Below, piece by piece: positions 1 to 6,725 of a DNA stretch of 9,422 bases; positions within the stretch are counted from its first letter, which is position 1, and each line of letters opens with the position of its first letter. A program made the translations under genes and the position numbers. The notes below the pieces were generated by a model. That model saw only the letters and a list, made by a program, of their open reading frames with translations. It made no database searches and was not told the DNA's origin. This DNA is from CAZFRF01 sp964540925 (GTDB taxonomy: Bacteria > Patescibacteriota > Microgenomatia > Levybacterales > UBA12049), in contig CAZIOR010000023.1 in the NCBI GenBank assembly GCA_964540925.1, forward strand, positions 1 to 9,422, in the 5' to 3' direction.

Positions 1-899
1 ACATTTGATGCTACTGCAGGAGTAGAGCATGCATTTGCTTCGATTGTTGTGATTCCCCATCCTTCCATAAATGAAGGATTAACAAAAACCCATGCCTGTT
101 GCATTAATTTAATTTTTTCTTCCTCTGAAACTTTACCCACAAACTGAATATAATCAGACATTCCTTTTTCGATTGTTAAATTAATCAATCTTTCTTTTTC
201 TTCTCCCTCGCCAGCAATAATAAATTTTGCATTTGGAATTTTCTTTAAAACCCTCTTAGCTGCAATGATAAAAACATGCAAACTTTTGTAATACTGTAAT
301 CTCCCAAGATATACAATTAAAGGTTCTTTACTTTTTACTCCTGGTTTAAATAGATTAATATCAACTCCGTTATAAATAATTATCGGATCGGTTTTTGTTA
401 ATTTATGTTTTAGAATCTCATCTTTAGACGAAGGAGAAACAGTTATTACCTGAGTTTTTCTATAAACTAAGGGCATTAATTTTGCTTCTAAAAACAACGC
501 TATCCATGACAATGGCCATTTTAAACTTTTTCTAAAAACTTCTTGATGGACATGATGAATTAATAAAAATTTAGGAACTCTTGAATATAAAGGAGTAAAG
601 AAAGGAATTCCATTTTCAGAATCAATAATAACGTCATATTTTCCTCTGAATTTGAACAAATAGTAAATCATTGCCCATACATATACTGTATAAAAGCCAC
701 CGCGTCTATAGATTTGAATACCATCTTTTATTTCACTATGTCGGCTTTTGCCATCATTACCACAAAATATGGTTACATTATTTTTATCATTCACCCATCT
801 CTTAGCTAATTCATTTAAATAAACCTCTGCTCCACCAGCCCATGTATGCTTTGTGTCTCTCCAGTTGAAAATTAAAATATTTAAATTAGCTTTATTTTT
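1..899 (-). other. Module 4: GT-B glycosyltransferase (GT4, group 1), C-terminus missing at window edge
   Basis: Residues about 1183-1481 of the fusion. It opens with a Rossmann strand (LNILIFNWRD) and the acceptor-side GGAE motif at 1204-1207. VSPSSKDEIL and IIYNGVDINLFKPG are the usual GT4 inter-domain motifs. The donor-binding domain begins with VYLGRLQYYKS and continues with FIIAGEGEE. The E-x7-E signature, E1461 to E1469, is intact within MEGWGITTIEA. About 70-80 residues of a normal GT4 remain beyond the left edge. Sugar and acceptor are not predictable. Confidence 0.9.
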
Positions 900-3800
900 A
901 TTTGAAGATCTTTTTAATCTAACTAAATCAAGCAAATCTATTATGTTATTTTTAACAATCAAAAATTTGTCAGAGAAGAAGTAGTGAAATTTATGCAACA
1001 CAAAGAAGACACTTAAATTAGTTAATCCTAATCCCATCATTGTATAAATAATTGATCTAATAGAGTCATGGAATAAATAAATTAAACCGATTTGTAATAT
1101 TGCAATTAAAAAGCTAATGAAAGAAAAAGAATATTTCTTTAATGATTGGTAATATGAAACAAATACTTGCGAGATCGTGAAGCAAAAAATTGCTGTAGAA
1201 TAAGGTAATAAATATTCAGAAATTAAATTAATTTTATCTCCTAATAATACTGGCAATATTTTACCTCCAAAAACACCAAGTGTAAGATACCCTATTGAAG
1301 AGAATATAAAAATTACTAAGAATGAATATTTTAATATCGATTTACTGTCTTCATTTTTTCCTTCTAATCGTGAGGCGAGCGGCATAACAAATGGTAAACC
1401 TAAACTTCCAAAAAAGAAAATCATTTTACCAACTAAAGAAATTAATGCATATTTTCCCGCGTCTTCCATGGAGAGAAAATGTTTAGCCAAAACTATATCT
1501 ATACTTAAAAATGAAACAGTTGATAATCCAGATAGTAAACTTACAAAGAAAAACTTCCAAGGAAATTTAAATTTTAGTTTTGTATTGAATATTTTCTTTT
1601 GATTTTTATTGAAATACCAACTTACTAAAAACGCTATTAATGATCCTGCCGGAATTGAAAGAAATACATATTCACCAAACCCAGCAAAAATTATTCCTCC
1701 AAGCGAAACTAATTTCATTAATGGCTCCATTAGATAAATTAAAGCAATAGCTCCAAACATTAATTTTCCATATAAAAATCCTCTATTAACCGCAAATATA
1801 AAATTTGTAAGAAGGAGTGGTAATATTGCTAAAGCAAGATATGTCGCCGGAATTTTAAAATAAACACTTAATATTGGAGTAAGTAATATCCAAACGAGTG
1901 AGATAGCTAAAGAAATTACAATACTTATTTTTTTGATAGAATTCCAAAAAATTGTCCCCGCATCAATTCCATCTTTTCCAATTAAATATGCACTATGATG
2001 ATTTACGGTTGTACTTAATGCATTTGCCGGAATTGCCACAATTGTACTAAGACTACTAATTAATGCAATTATTGCAAAATCATCAAAATCCAATACCCTT
2101 CCTAGGTAAGCACTGAACAAGTAACTTAATACATTTGCTATGTTGATTGCTGCTATCAAATAAAATCCTTGAACAAATATCTTTCTTTTATTCACAAAAC
2201 TCGCTGCTTTATTTCTTATATTGCTAAAATAAGCAAATATTTGATTCTGCTCAGTGTAACCAATTAGCTGATCTGCATCTAAGGCTTTATTTTTAGCGCC
2301 AAGCAAATGTAAGCCATGTACGGTTTTTTCCCAATAATGTGGTTTAAATATTAATTGATATAAGGCAATTCCTGCAGCAATACTAATCATTAACCAATAA
2401 AAAGGAATTAAAAATACATATTTCATTAAAGCCCACTGACCTTTTTTAGCAACACCAATCATGTAGTAATAAAGAAACAAAAAGTTTCCCAAAACTAACG
2501 AAACAACAGCCATATAAAAAACAATTGATGGATAAAGTTTTTCAATTTGAGGACCTACAAACGCATATAACGCAAAATATGCAAAAGTTGCTATCCAAAG
2601 CAAAGGATTAATCAATACGAATGCAATCTTACCACCTATAATAAGCTGGAAAATTAAAGAATGCTTCTTATGTTCCTTTGTAAAGGTAAATACATCTCTA
2701 ATGTGAACTAAATAGGTTTGCATGTATCCCTTAATCCATCTAGATCTTTGTCTTAACCAATTTTTGTATTTACTATTTGCTTCTTCTAAAGTTACAGAAT
2801 CAATAATTGCAGTCTTATAACCTCTTTTGAAAAGTCTTATTCCTAAGTCTGCATCCTCAGTAACGTTAAATGGATCCCAACCTTCTACTTCGTGTAAATA
2901 TTTAATTCTAAAATGATTTGATGTTCCACCTAAAGGAATTGTTGTCTCAATGGATTGAAGACCTGTTAGAGTTACGTCAAACCACAACGAATATTCTGCC
3001 GTAAAAAATCTGGTTAATAAATTTTGATGAGGATTATAATAGTTTAATTTTGCCTGCAAACAAATTGTATTTTCTGAAACCTTCTTGAATCCTAAAAATG
3101 CTTTTTTAAGCTGCAATGGATCAGGAATATCTTCTGCATCATAAATAACTAAATATTCACCTTTTGCAAAAGCTAATCCATAATTACATGCTTTTGGTTT
3201 TGTTTTTGGTTGAGAATCAGGAACCACAATTGTCCTAACATATGCAGGCATATCCATTTTTTCAACTGCTTCAATCGAAACTTTATCATCTTCTTCTAAA
3301 AGTAAAATTACATCTAATTTTTCTTTTGGCCATTCTATTTTGCTAATAGCTTCTAAAAATTGAGGTATAACATGAGCTTCTTTATATAAAGGACAAAGTA
3401 TTGAGTATATTGGAAGATCTTTATCTTTTAAGCTTTCAATTTCTTCTTGTGAAGAAGAAACTTCTTGAGGGAAAGAAAGACTTTTAATAATTAAATATAA
3501 ATTAAAGAAAACATCAACAAAATAAATAAAGCTTAAAATTCCAACTGTTAATTGAAGAGTTAATAATGGTTTAAATATCAAACCAATCAAAAGATATAAA
3601 AGTAAAAAGAATATAATTACTTTTTGATTTAAAGTAAATGTAGTTAAAGCAGATCTATGATGAGATAAAGTAGTATGTGTAACATATTTATTTTTCTTAA
3701 ATCTTATTCCCGCACCAAGCATTCCTTTCTTTTCTTTTGGAGATATAATCAAAGGATTCATAGTTTTTAAACGCAAGAACAATGAATTTAAACCAATATC

Positions 3801-4445
3801 AAAAGTTGTCTTTACAAATCCCACACTTGATGCGCCAGCTTGTCTTTTTTCAAAAGTAATATCAAAATTAGCAATCTTAAAACCTGCATGATTTGCTCTA
3901 TGTAAAAATTCCAAATCAAATGTCCAACCAGAAGAAGGAATAAATTTAATATAATCTACAACTTCCTTCTTAAACATTTTCATCCCAGATTGGATATCTG
4001 AATTTATTCCAAATAAATATTGTCCAAAAAATTTCCTAAAGGTTTTACTAAGAATTCTTCTAGGTAAAGAGTCTTTGTATTTAACTCTATTAGCAACAAC
4101 TATATCTGCATCTTTTAGCTTTTCTAACATTTTTTCTATAACCTCAGGTGGATATTGCAAGTCAGCATCAATCATTACCAAAACATCACCAGTAGCTTTT
4201 TCGAAACCCTCCATTAAAGAGTATGCTTTTCCTTTCTTACCCTTTTTTAAATGTAAGAAAATATTATTCGCCTTAAATTTCTTAAAATATGCATCTGTTT
4301 TATCTGTTGAATGATCATCAATAAAAATTAATTCATATTCACCGATTTTTGAAAGAGATTCATGTAGTCTTTCCAGAAGTTTAGGTAAATTGCTTAATTC
4401 GTTATAAATTGGAATAATTACGCTTATTTTATTTTTCATTTTCAT
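1..4445 (-). CDS. Giant four-module glycan synthesis/export fusion: GT2 + processive GT2 + Wzx-like flippase + GT4 (3' end beyond window)
   Basis: A single reading frame runs from ATG 4445 to the left edge with no TAA, TAG or TGA; I read every codon. It gives 1,481 residues and is still open. Modules in order: a GT2 like dolichol/undecaprenyl-phosphate sugar synthases (about 1-232), two membrane helices then a cellulose-synthase-like GT2 with more helices (about 276-715), a multi-helix flippase of the Wzx/PST type (about 748-1160), and a GT-B glycosyltransferase (from about 1183), which lacks only its last part. Each module is near the normal length of its stand-alone family and keeps its signature motifs, so none looks decayed. 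Likely role, by inference: building a lipid-linked or secreted polysaccharide and moving it across the cytoplasmic membrane. The start at 4445 is preferred over 4439 (two codons later, same frame) because GGAGG lies 6 nt upstream of 4445. The gene overlaps the 3' end of the HTH gene, which suggests coupling. The glycan and sugar substrates cannot be told from the sequence. Confidence 0.93.
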   Translation of the reverse strand, partial: MKMKNKISVIIPIYNELSNLPKLLERLHESLSKIGEYELIFIDDHSTDKTDAYFKKFKANNIFLHLKKGKKGKAYSLMEGFEKATGDVLVMIDADLQYPPEVIEKMLEKLKDADIVVANRVKYKDSLPRRILSKTFRKFFGQYLFGINSDIQSGMKMFKKEVVDYIKFIPSSGWTFDLEFLHRANHAGFKIANFDITFEKRQAGASSVGFVKTTFDIGLNSLFLRLKTMNPLIISPKEKKGMLGAGIRFKKNKYVTHTTLSHHRSALTTFTLNQKVIIFFLLLYLLIGLIFKPLLTLQLTVGILSFIYFVDVFFNLYLIIKSLSFPQEVSSSQEEIESLKDKDLPIYSILCPLYKEAHVIPQFLEAISKIEWPKEKLDVILLLEEDDKVSIEAVEKMDMPAYVRTIVVPDSQPKTKPKACNYGLAFAKGEYLVIYDAEDIPDPLQLKKAFLGFKKVSENTICLQAKLNYYNPHQNLLTRFFTAEYSLWFDVTLTGLQSIETTIPLGGTSNHFRIKYLHEVEGWDPFNVTEDADLGIRLFKRGYKTAIIDSVTLEEANSKYKNWLRQRSRWIKGYMQTYLVHIRDVFTFTKEHKKHSLIFQLIIGGKIAFVLINPLLWIATFAYFALYAFVGPQIEKLYPSIVFYMAVVSLVLGNFLFLYYYMIGVAKKGQWALMKYVFLIPFYWLMISIAAGIALYQLIFKPHYWEKTVHGLHLLGAKNKALDADQLIGYTEQNQIFAYFSNIRNKAASFVNKRKIFVQGFYLIAAINIANVLSYLFSAYLGRVLDFDDFAIIALISSLSTIVAIPANALSTTVNHHSAYLIGKDGIDAGTIFWNSIKKISIVISLAISLVWILLTPILSVYFKIPATYLALAILPLLLTNFIFAVNRGFLYGKLMFGAIALIYLMEPLMKLVSLGGIIFAGFGEYVFLSIPAGSLIAFLVSWYFNKNQKKIFNTKLKFKFPWKFFFVSLLSGLSTVSFLSIDIVLAKHFLSMEDAGKYALISLVGKMIFFFGSLGLPFVMPLASRLEGKNEDSKSILKYSFLVIFIFSSIGYLTLGVFGGKILPVLLGDKINLISEYLLPYSTAIFCFTISQVFVSYYQSLKKYSFSFISFLIAILQIGLIYLFHDSIRSIIYTMMGLGLTNLSVFFVLHKFHYFFSDKFLIVKNNIIDLLDLVRLKRSSNKNKANLNILIFNWRDTKHTWAGGAEVYLNELAKRWVNDKNNVTIFCGNDGKSRHSEIKDGIQIYRRGGFYTVYVWAMIYYLFKFRGKYDVIIDSENGIPFFTPLYSRVPKFLLIHHVHQEVFRKSLKWPLSWIALFLEAKLMPLVYRKTQVITVSPSSKDEILKHKLTKTDPIIIYNGVDINLFKPGVKSKEPLIVYLGRLQYYKSLHVFIIAAKRVLKKIPNAKFIIAGEGEEKERLINLTIEKGMSDYIQFVGKVSEEEKIKLMQQAWVFVNPSFMEGWGITTIEANACSTPAVASN
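966..2204 (-). other. Module 3: Wzx/PST-type oligosaccharide flippase-like membrane domain
   Basis: Residues about 748-1160 of the fusion, near the roughly 400 residues usual for stand-alone flippases. It is almost wholly made of hydrophobic helices broken by short basic loops. The opening helix, followed by SAYLGRVLDFDDFAIIALIS, matches the pattern 'A-R-x-L-G-x-x-x-F-G' typical of Wzx and teichoic-acid exporters, and a second family-like segment begins at LAKHFLSMEDAGKYALISLV (about residues 983-1002). The fold would flip lipid-linked sugars across the membrane. Assignment rests on composition and pattern, not on a catalytic motif, so other MOP-superfamily transporters are possible. Confidence 0.75.
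2301..3620 (-). other. Module 2: cellulose-synthase-like processive GT2 with flanking membrane helices
   Basis: Residues about 276-715 of the fusion. Two hydrophobic segments (about 276-292 and 296-320) precede the catalytic domain. The catalytic motifs are the acidic pair in DAED (436-439), the catalytic-base motif TED (529-531) and QRSRW (566-570), which fits the Q-x-x-R-W motif of processive synthases. Further helices lie at about 597-632, 641-666 and 676-700, followed by KPHYWEKTVHG at 701-711, a signature I know from XagB/NfrB-like GT2 proteins. Family members polymerise a beta-linked glycan and often pass it through their own membrane channel. No PilZ domain is visible. Confidence 0.88.
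3750..4445 (-). other. Module 1: GT2 domain, polyprenol-phosphate sugar synthase-like
   Basis: Residues about 1-232 of the fusion. The N-terminus (ISVIIPIYNE) is the usual GT2 nucleotide-binding strand. DD at residues 43-44 sits in a DDHSTDKT context, the metal/UDP/GDP-binding motif DADLQYPPE is at 93-101, and DIQSGMKMF near 150 and the R-x-x-G-x-S-type motif (RQAGASS) near 210 are typical of DPM1-like enzymes. These normally transfer a sugar from a nucleotide donor to a polyprenyl phosphate on the cytoplasmic face. It ends without a membrane anchor of its own. The exact sugar (mannose, glucose or other) is unknown. Confidence 0.88.
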
Positions 4446-4638
4446 CCTTTCCCTCCACAATATGCTTTGCTATAAATTCATCTAATGCAGTTTTACTAAT
4501 ACGATAATGTCCACCGAGGTTTAAAACGGAGATTTTTCCTTCTTTTATGTACTTATAGATTGTAAGCGTGCTAAGACGAAGAAGTACAGAGACTTCCTCA
4601 ACGGTTAAAAATGCTAAGTTATTCGTAAAATGGGACAT
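4429..4638 (-). CDS. Small helix-turn-helix DNA-binding protein (excisionase/MerR-like HTH)
   Basis: The product has 69 residues, nearly all one winged-helix/HTH domain. LTVEEVSVLLRLSTLTIYKY (11-30) forms the two HTH helices, IKEGKISVLNLGGHYRISK (31-49) forms the wing, and ALDEFI is the closing helix. This is the HTH_17 'excisionase family' layout. No integrase, recombinase or att-like repeat is seen nearby, so a transcription factor role is more likely than phage excision. It overlaps the start of the giant glycosyltransferase gene by 17 nt (11 nt if that gene starts at 4439), and the two probably form one transcript. A strong predicted promoter with a palindrome in its spacer lies 20-48 nt upstream, and autoregulation is a reasonable guess. 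The acidic/basic tail (EGKDENEK) also encodes the next gene's ribosome site. Confidence 0.85.
   Translation of the reverse strand: MSHFTNNLAFLTVEEVSVLLRLSTLTIYKYIKEGKISVLNLGGHYRISKTALDEFIAKHIVEGKDENEK
4452..4456 (-). promoter_or_regulatory. Shine-Dalgarno GGAGG deciding the start of the giant fusion gene
   Basis: The minus strand reads GGAGGGAAAGGATGAAAATG. GGAGG ends 6 nt before ATG 4445 and 12 nt before the in-frame ATG 4439, which favours 4445. The site lies inside the last codons of the upstream HTH gene, so ribosomes finishing that gene arrive on the next start. It is the clearest ribosome site in the window; most other genes here have weak or no visible Shine-Dalgarno. Confidence 0.75.
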
Positions 4639-4657
4639 GAGTAAATTAGAAGAGTAA

Positions 4658-4686
4658 TTTATATCATAGGTGACCTATAATGTCAA
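4658..4686 (-). promoter_or_regulatory. Sigma70-type promoter for the HTH-giant glycosyltransferase operon
   Basis: On the minus strand, a perfect -35 TTGACA (4686-4681) is followed by a 17-nt spacer and -10 TATAAA (4663-4658). TG one base upstream of the -10 (4666-4665) makes it an extended -10, and the region upstream of the -35 is AT-rich. The predicted start of transcription is near 4651, leaving only about 13 nt before ATG 4638 with no Shine-Dalgarno, so the mRNA would be nearly leaderless. Such a near-consensus promoter would be strong unless repressed. Confidence 0.72.
4666..4678. promoter_or_regulatory. Perfect 13-bp palindrome (ATAGGTGACCTAT) inside the promoter spacer; candidate operator
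   Basis: ATAGGT-G-ACCTAT is a perfect inverted repeat with a single central base. It lies wholly between the -35 and -10 boxes, so a dimeric protein bound there would block RNA polymerase. The 69-residue HTH protein encoded just downstream is the obvious candidate, but this is inference. I saw no second copy of the half-site palindrome in the window. Confidence 0.55.
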
Positions 4687-4721
4687 TAATTAACTGATAA
4701 ATGTTGCTATTTATATAAATA

Positions 4722-4742
4722 TAGTATGCTTTAATCATACTA
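4722..4742. repeat. AT-rich inverted repeat (7-bp stem, 7-nt loop) between msrB and the HTH promoter
   Basis: TAGTATG at 4722-4728 pairs with CATACTA at 4736-4742 around a 7-nt loop. A one-base bulge would allow a few more A-T pairs. It lies 29 nt after the msrB stop and could be a weak terminator or a regulator site. No clean T-run follows it on the minus strand, so an intrinsic terminator is not well supported. Confidence 0.3.
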
Positions 4743-4770
4743 CTATATCAATGTATATCACTATTATGGG

Positions 4771-5169
4771 TTATTTCTCGGGCGTGAAGCTTAAAGCACA
4801 AGAATTAATGCAGTATCTAAGACCAGTTGTTTCCTTTGGGCCATCATTAAAAAGATGCCCCAAATGTGACCCACACTTCTTACAAATTACCTCCGTTCTA
4901 TTCATTCCATGAGAATTATCTTCTTGGAGAATCACATTTTCAGTATTTACCGGATTATCAAAACTTGGCCAACCACTTCCTGAATCAAACTTTGCATTTG
5001 AAGCAAACAATTGCTGACCACAAGCAGCACATTCATACATTCCAGTTTGATGATTATCATAAAGCTTTCCAGAAAAAGGAGCCTCAGTCCCTTTCTCGCG
5101 CAAAACGTTATACTGCTCAGGAGTTAGTTTTTTCTTCCAATCTTCATCTGTCATTTGCTTTGGGTCCAT
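4771..5169 (-). CDS. msrB: Peptide-methionine (R)-S-oxide reductase MsrB
   Basis: This cytosolic-type enzyme reduces the R-epimer of methionine sulfoxide in proteins, usually with thioredoxin as electron donor. The product has 132 residues, normal for a single-domain MsrB, and no signal peptide. The core motifs are WKKKLTPEQY (11-20), GTEAPFSG (27-34), the zinc-binding CxxC pairs C47/C50 and C96/C99, GWPSF (66-70), HLGHLF (102-107) and the catalytic RYCIN with C120. The resolving Cys that many MsrB carry just before GWPSF is a Ser here (S65), and an extra Cys, C124, lies four residues after C120. ATG 5169 overlaps the acyltransferase by 19 nt. The alternative ATG 5154 (Met6) gives a classic ATGA overlap with its stop and starts nearer to where homologues start. 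Neither has a good Shine-Dalgarno. Confidence 0.95.
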   Translation of the reverse strand: MDPKQMTDEDWKKKLTPEQYNVLREKGTEAPFSGKLYDNHQTGMYECAACGQQLFASNAKFDSGSGWPSFDNPVNTENVILQEDNSHGMNRTEVICKKCGSHLGHLFNDGPKETTGLRYCINSCALSFTPEK

Positions 5170-6209
5170 ATTTTAAGCTTAACATTATTAAATAATATTT
5201 GCAGTTTATTAATAAGGATTACAAAAAGCACACTGAAAGAACTTATAATCACAAACTGAATTACAGGATTTTTTAACCAAATATTTGTTTTTGCTAAAAC
5301 TAAAATTAGATCTAAAAGAATGTAATGAATAAAAAATATTTGATAGGAATTATTGCTAATAAAAAAATAAATATTCTTGACTGTCTTTATTTGCCAAAAT
5401 TTTAACCTTGCAATTAACAAAGAAAAACAAGTTAAAGCTATACCAAAAGTAAGATAATAAAAATCTGTTGGATATTTATGATCGTAGAAATTTAAACTTT
5501 TTCCTAAATCTAAATTGCTATTATATAAACCTAAGAATAGAACGAAAAATATAAGTCCCACCAAAAAGTATCTTTTATTTGTATCGACTTCTTTAACATC
5601 CTTATTTGCCTTATGAGAAATATACATTGCAAAGAGTAAAACCAAAGACCAAGGAATCCACATTACTAATCGATAATGGTTATAGGGAAAATGTAGAAAC
5701 GTAAATAAAAGCGTAACAAATGAAGCTCCTATTAAATAAACAAAAAGTATTTGTTTTTTATGAATCCAGTTTGTAAAAAAAGGAAAAAGAAATGTTAATT
5801 GCAGAAATAGCAACGGTAACCAGTTATAATTTGTTCCGCCTAAGAAGGTAAAAGATGAGACAACATAATTAATACTTTTATTTAAACCCAAACCTTGAAA
5901 TAAATTAGGAAATAGAATCCATAACAAATAATGAACTGTTAAATAAATCCAAAATGGAATAATGAGCCTTATAAATCTTTTCTTGTACCACAAAAGTGTT
6001 TTAATAATATCTGTAAAACCACTTTTGTAAATCGCAGACAAAACAAAACCTGAGCAGAATACAAATGACACAACTACAAACTGAAGATTATTCCATAAAA
6101 ATTTACTTAGTGGGTTTCCAAGATTATAAGTTAAGATATGAACAACAATTACACCAATTATTCCAAAAGCTCTTAAAACATCTACCTCATCAAATCTTTT
6201 TCTTTCCAT
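5151..6209 (-). CDS. Acyltransferase family 3 (AT3, OafA/YrhL-like) membrane protein
   Basis: The product is a 352-residue polytopic membrane protein with about ten hydrophobic helices. The N-terminal signature is D10-x-x-R13 followed by H24 (RAFGIIGVIVVHI), the conserved Arg and His of AT3 acyltransferases. SGF at 53-55 and the basic KRFIRLIIPF segment (77-86) also fit. Members O-acylate sugars of surface polysaccharides, lipids or antibiotics, taking the acyl group across the membrane. Length is typical for the bare AT3 domain, with no SGNH fusion. Its start overlaps the HD gene's stop by one base (TAATG) and its TGA stop lies inside the msrB start region, so it is translationally coupled on both sides. 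With a glycan synthase just downstream, decorating that glycan is a plausible job, but no direct evidence links the two. Confidence 0.85.
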   Translation of the reverse strand: MERKRFDEVDVLRAFGIIGVIVVHILTYNLGNPLSKFLWNNLQFVVVSFVFCSGFVLSAIYKSGFTDIIKTLLWYKKRFIRLIIPFWIYLTVHYLLWILFPNLFQGLGLNKSINYVVSSFTFLGGTNYNWLPLLFLQLTFLFPFFTNWIHKKQILFVYLIGASFVTLLFTFLHFPYNHYRLVMWIPWSLVLLFAMYISHKANKDVKEVDTNKRYFLVGLIFFVLFLGLYNSNLDLGKSLNFYDHKYPTDFYYLTFGIALTCFSLLIARLKFWQIKTVKNIYFFISNNSYQIFFIHYILLDLILVLAKTNIWLKNPVIQFVIISSFSVLFVILINKLQILFNNVKLKIWTQSK

Positions 6210-6625
6210 TATTTTGACTCTTCAATTTCCCTATCTAACTCTTCTAAGAATTTTTCCATAACTTCATGTCTTCTTAAAGCGATTTCGTAACCTACTTTTG
6301 TATAAAACATTTTAATCCAACGTGATTGATACATTATTTGATGATAAATAGATTGTCTATCATTAGAAGAGGGATCTAATTTAAGATTATCTTCTGTATA
6401 AGCTGGTAGTTTATATTTATGTGAGACTGCTCTAACTACCCCAATAGCTCCCATTCCATCTATTTTATCTGCATCTTGCAGTATGTTATCTAATTTATTA
6501 AAAGTCTCAATTTTACTATGAACCTCAATAGCATACAGAATTCTTTTTTTAACTTCTTCTGGAAAGTCTGTATACTTATCAAGCATTTCTTTAGCAATTG
6601 GTACTCCCAGTGGACCATGTCTTTC
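6209..6625 (-). CDS. HD-domain phosphohydrolase, C-terminal part (5' end lost in assembly gap)
   Basis: 138 residues remain, and the N-terminus lies in the N-run. ERHGPLGVPIAKEML begins in the middle of the HD fold, with its His a likely metal ligand. AIEVHSKIE supplies the next conserved His, and NILQDADKIDGMGAIGVVRA is the classic HD-superfamily segment with the final metal-binding Asp. This resembles YedJ-like HD hydrolases, which are metal-dependent phosphohydrolases of unknown substrate in most bacteria. The HD doublet itself should be in the missing part, so metal binding cannot be fully checked. The tail (HEVMEKFLEELDREIEESK) is helical and charged. The gene is coupled to the acyltransferase by a one-base TAATG overlap. 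Confidence 0.82.
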   Translation of the reverse strand, partial: ERHGPLGVPIAKEMLDKYTDFPEEVKKRILYAIEVHSKIETFNKLDNILQDADKIDGMGAIGVVRAVSHKYKLPAYTEDNLKLDPSSNDRQSIYHQIMYQSRWIKMFYTKVGYEIALRRHEVMEKFLEELDREIEESK

Positions 6626-6725
6626 NNNNNNNNNNNNNNNNNNNNNNNNNNNNNNNNNNNNNNNNNNNNNNNNNNNNNNNNNNNNNNNNNNNNNNNNNNN
6701 NNNNNNNNNNNNNNNNNNNNNNNNN
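6626..6725. other. Scaffold gap: 100 undetermined bases
   Basis: Exactly 100 N, the conventional placeholder for a gap of unknown size. The true distance between the flanking genes is unknown. It removes the 5' end of the HD hydrolase gene and the 3' end of the FN3-like gene, and possibly whole genes between them. Confidence 0.99.

Noticed and set aside
4075..4314. Plus-strand ORF of 79 residues
   Set aside because: It lies opposite the conserved catalytic region of the first GT2 module, has low-complexity composition and no ribosome site; it is a shadow.
1..4445. UGA-recoded genome (Gly) explaining the very long ORF
   Set aside because: No in-frame TGA occurs in the ORF, and the acyltransferase ends at TGA right where homologues end, so the standard bacterial code fits.
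4429..4638. HTH protein as a phage/ICE excisionase
   Set aside because: No integrase, att-like direct repeat or other mobile gene is seen, and the promoter-operator layout fits a regulator better.
4866..5195. Plus-strand ORF of 109 residues opposite msrB
   Set aside because: The minus strand encodes an unmistakable MsrB; the plus product has no recognisable fold and no start signals.
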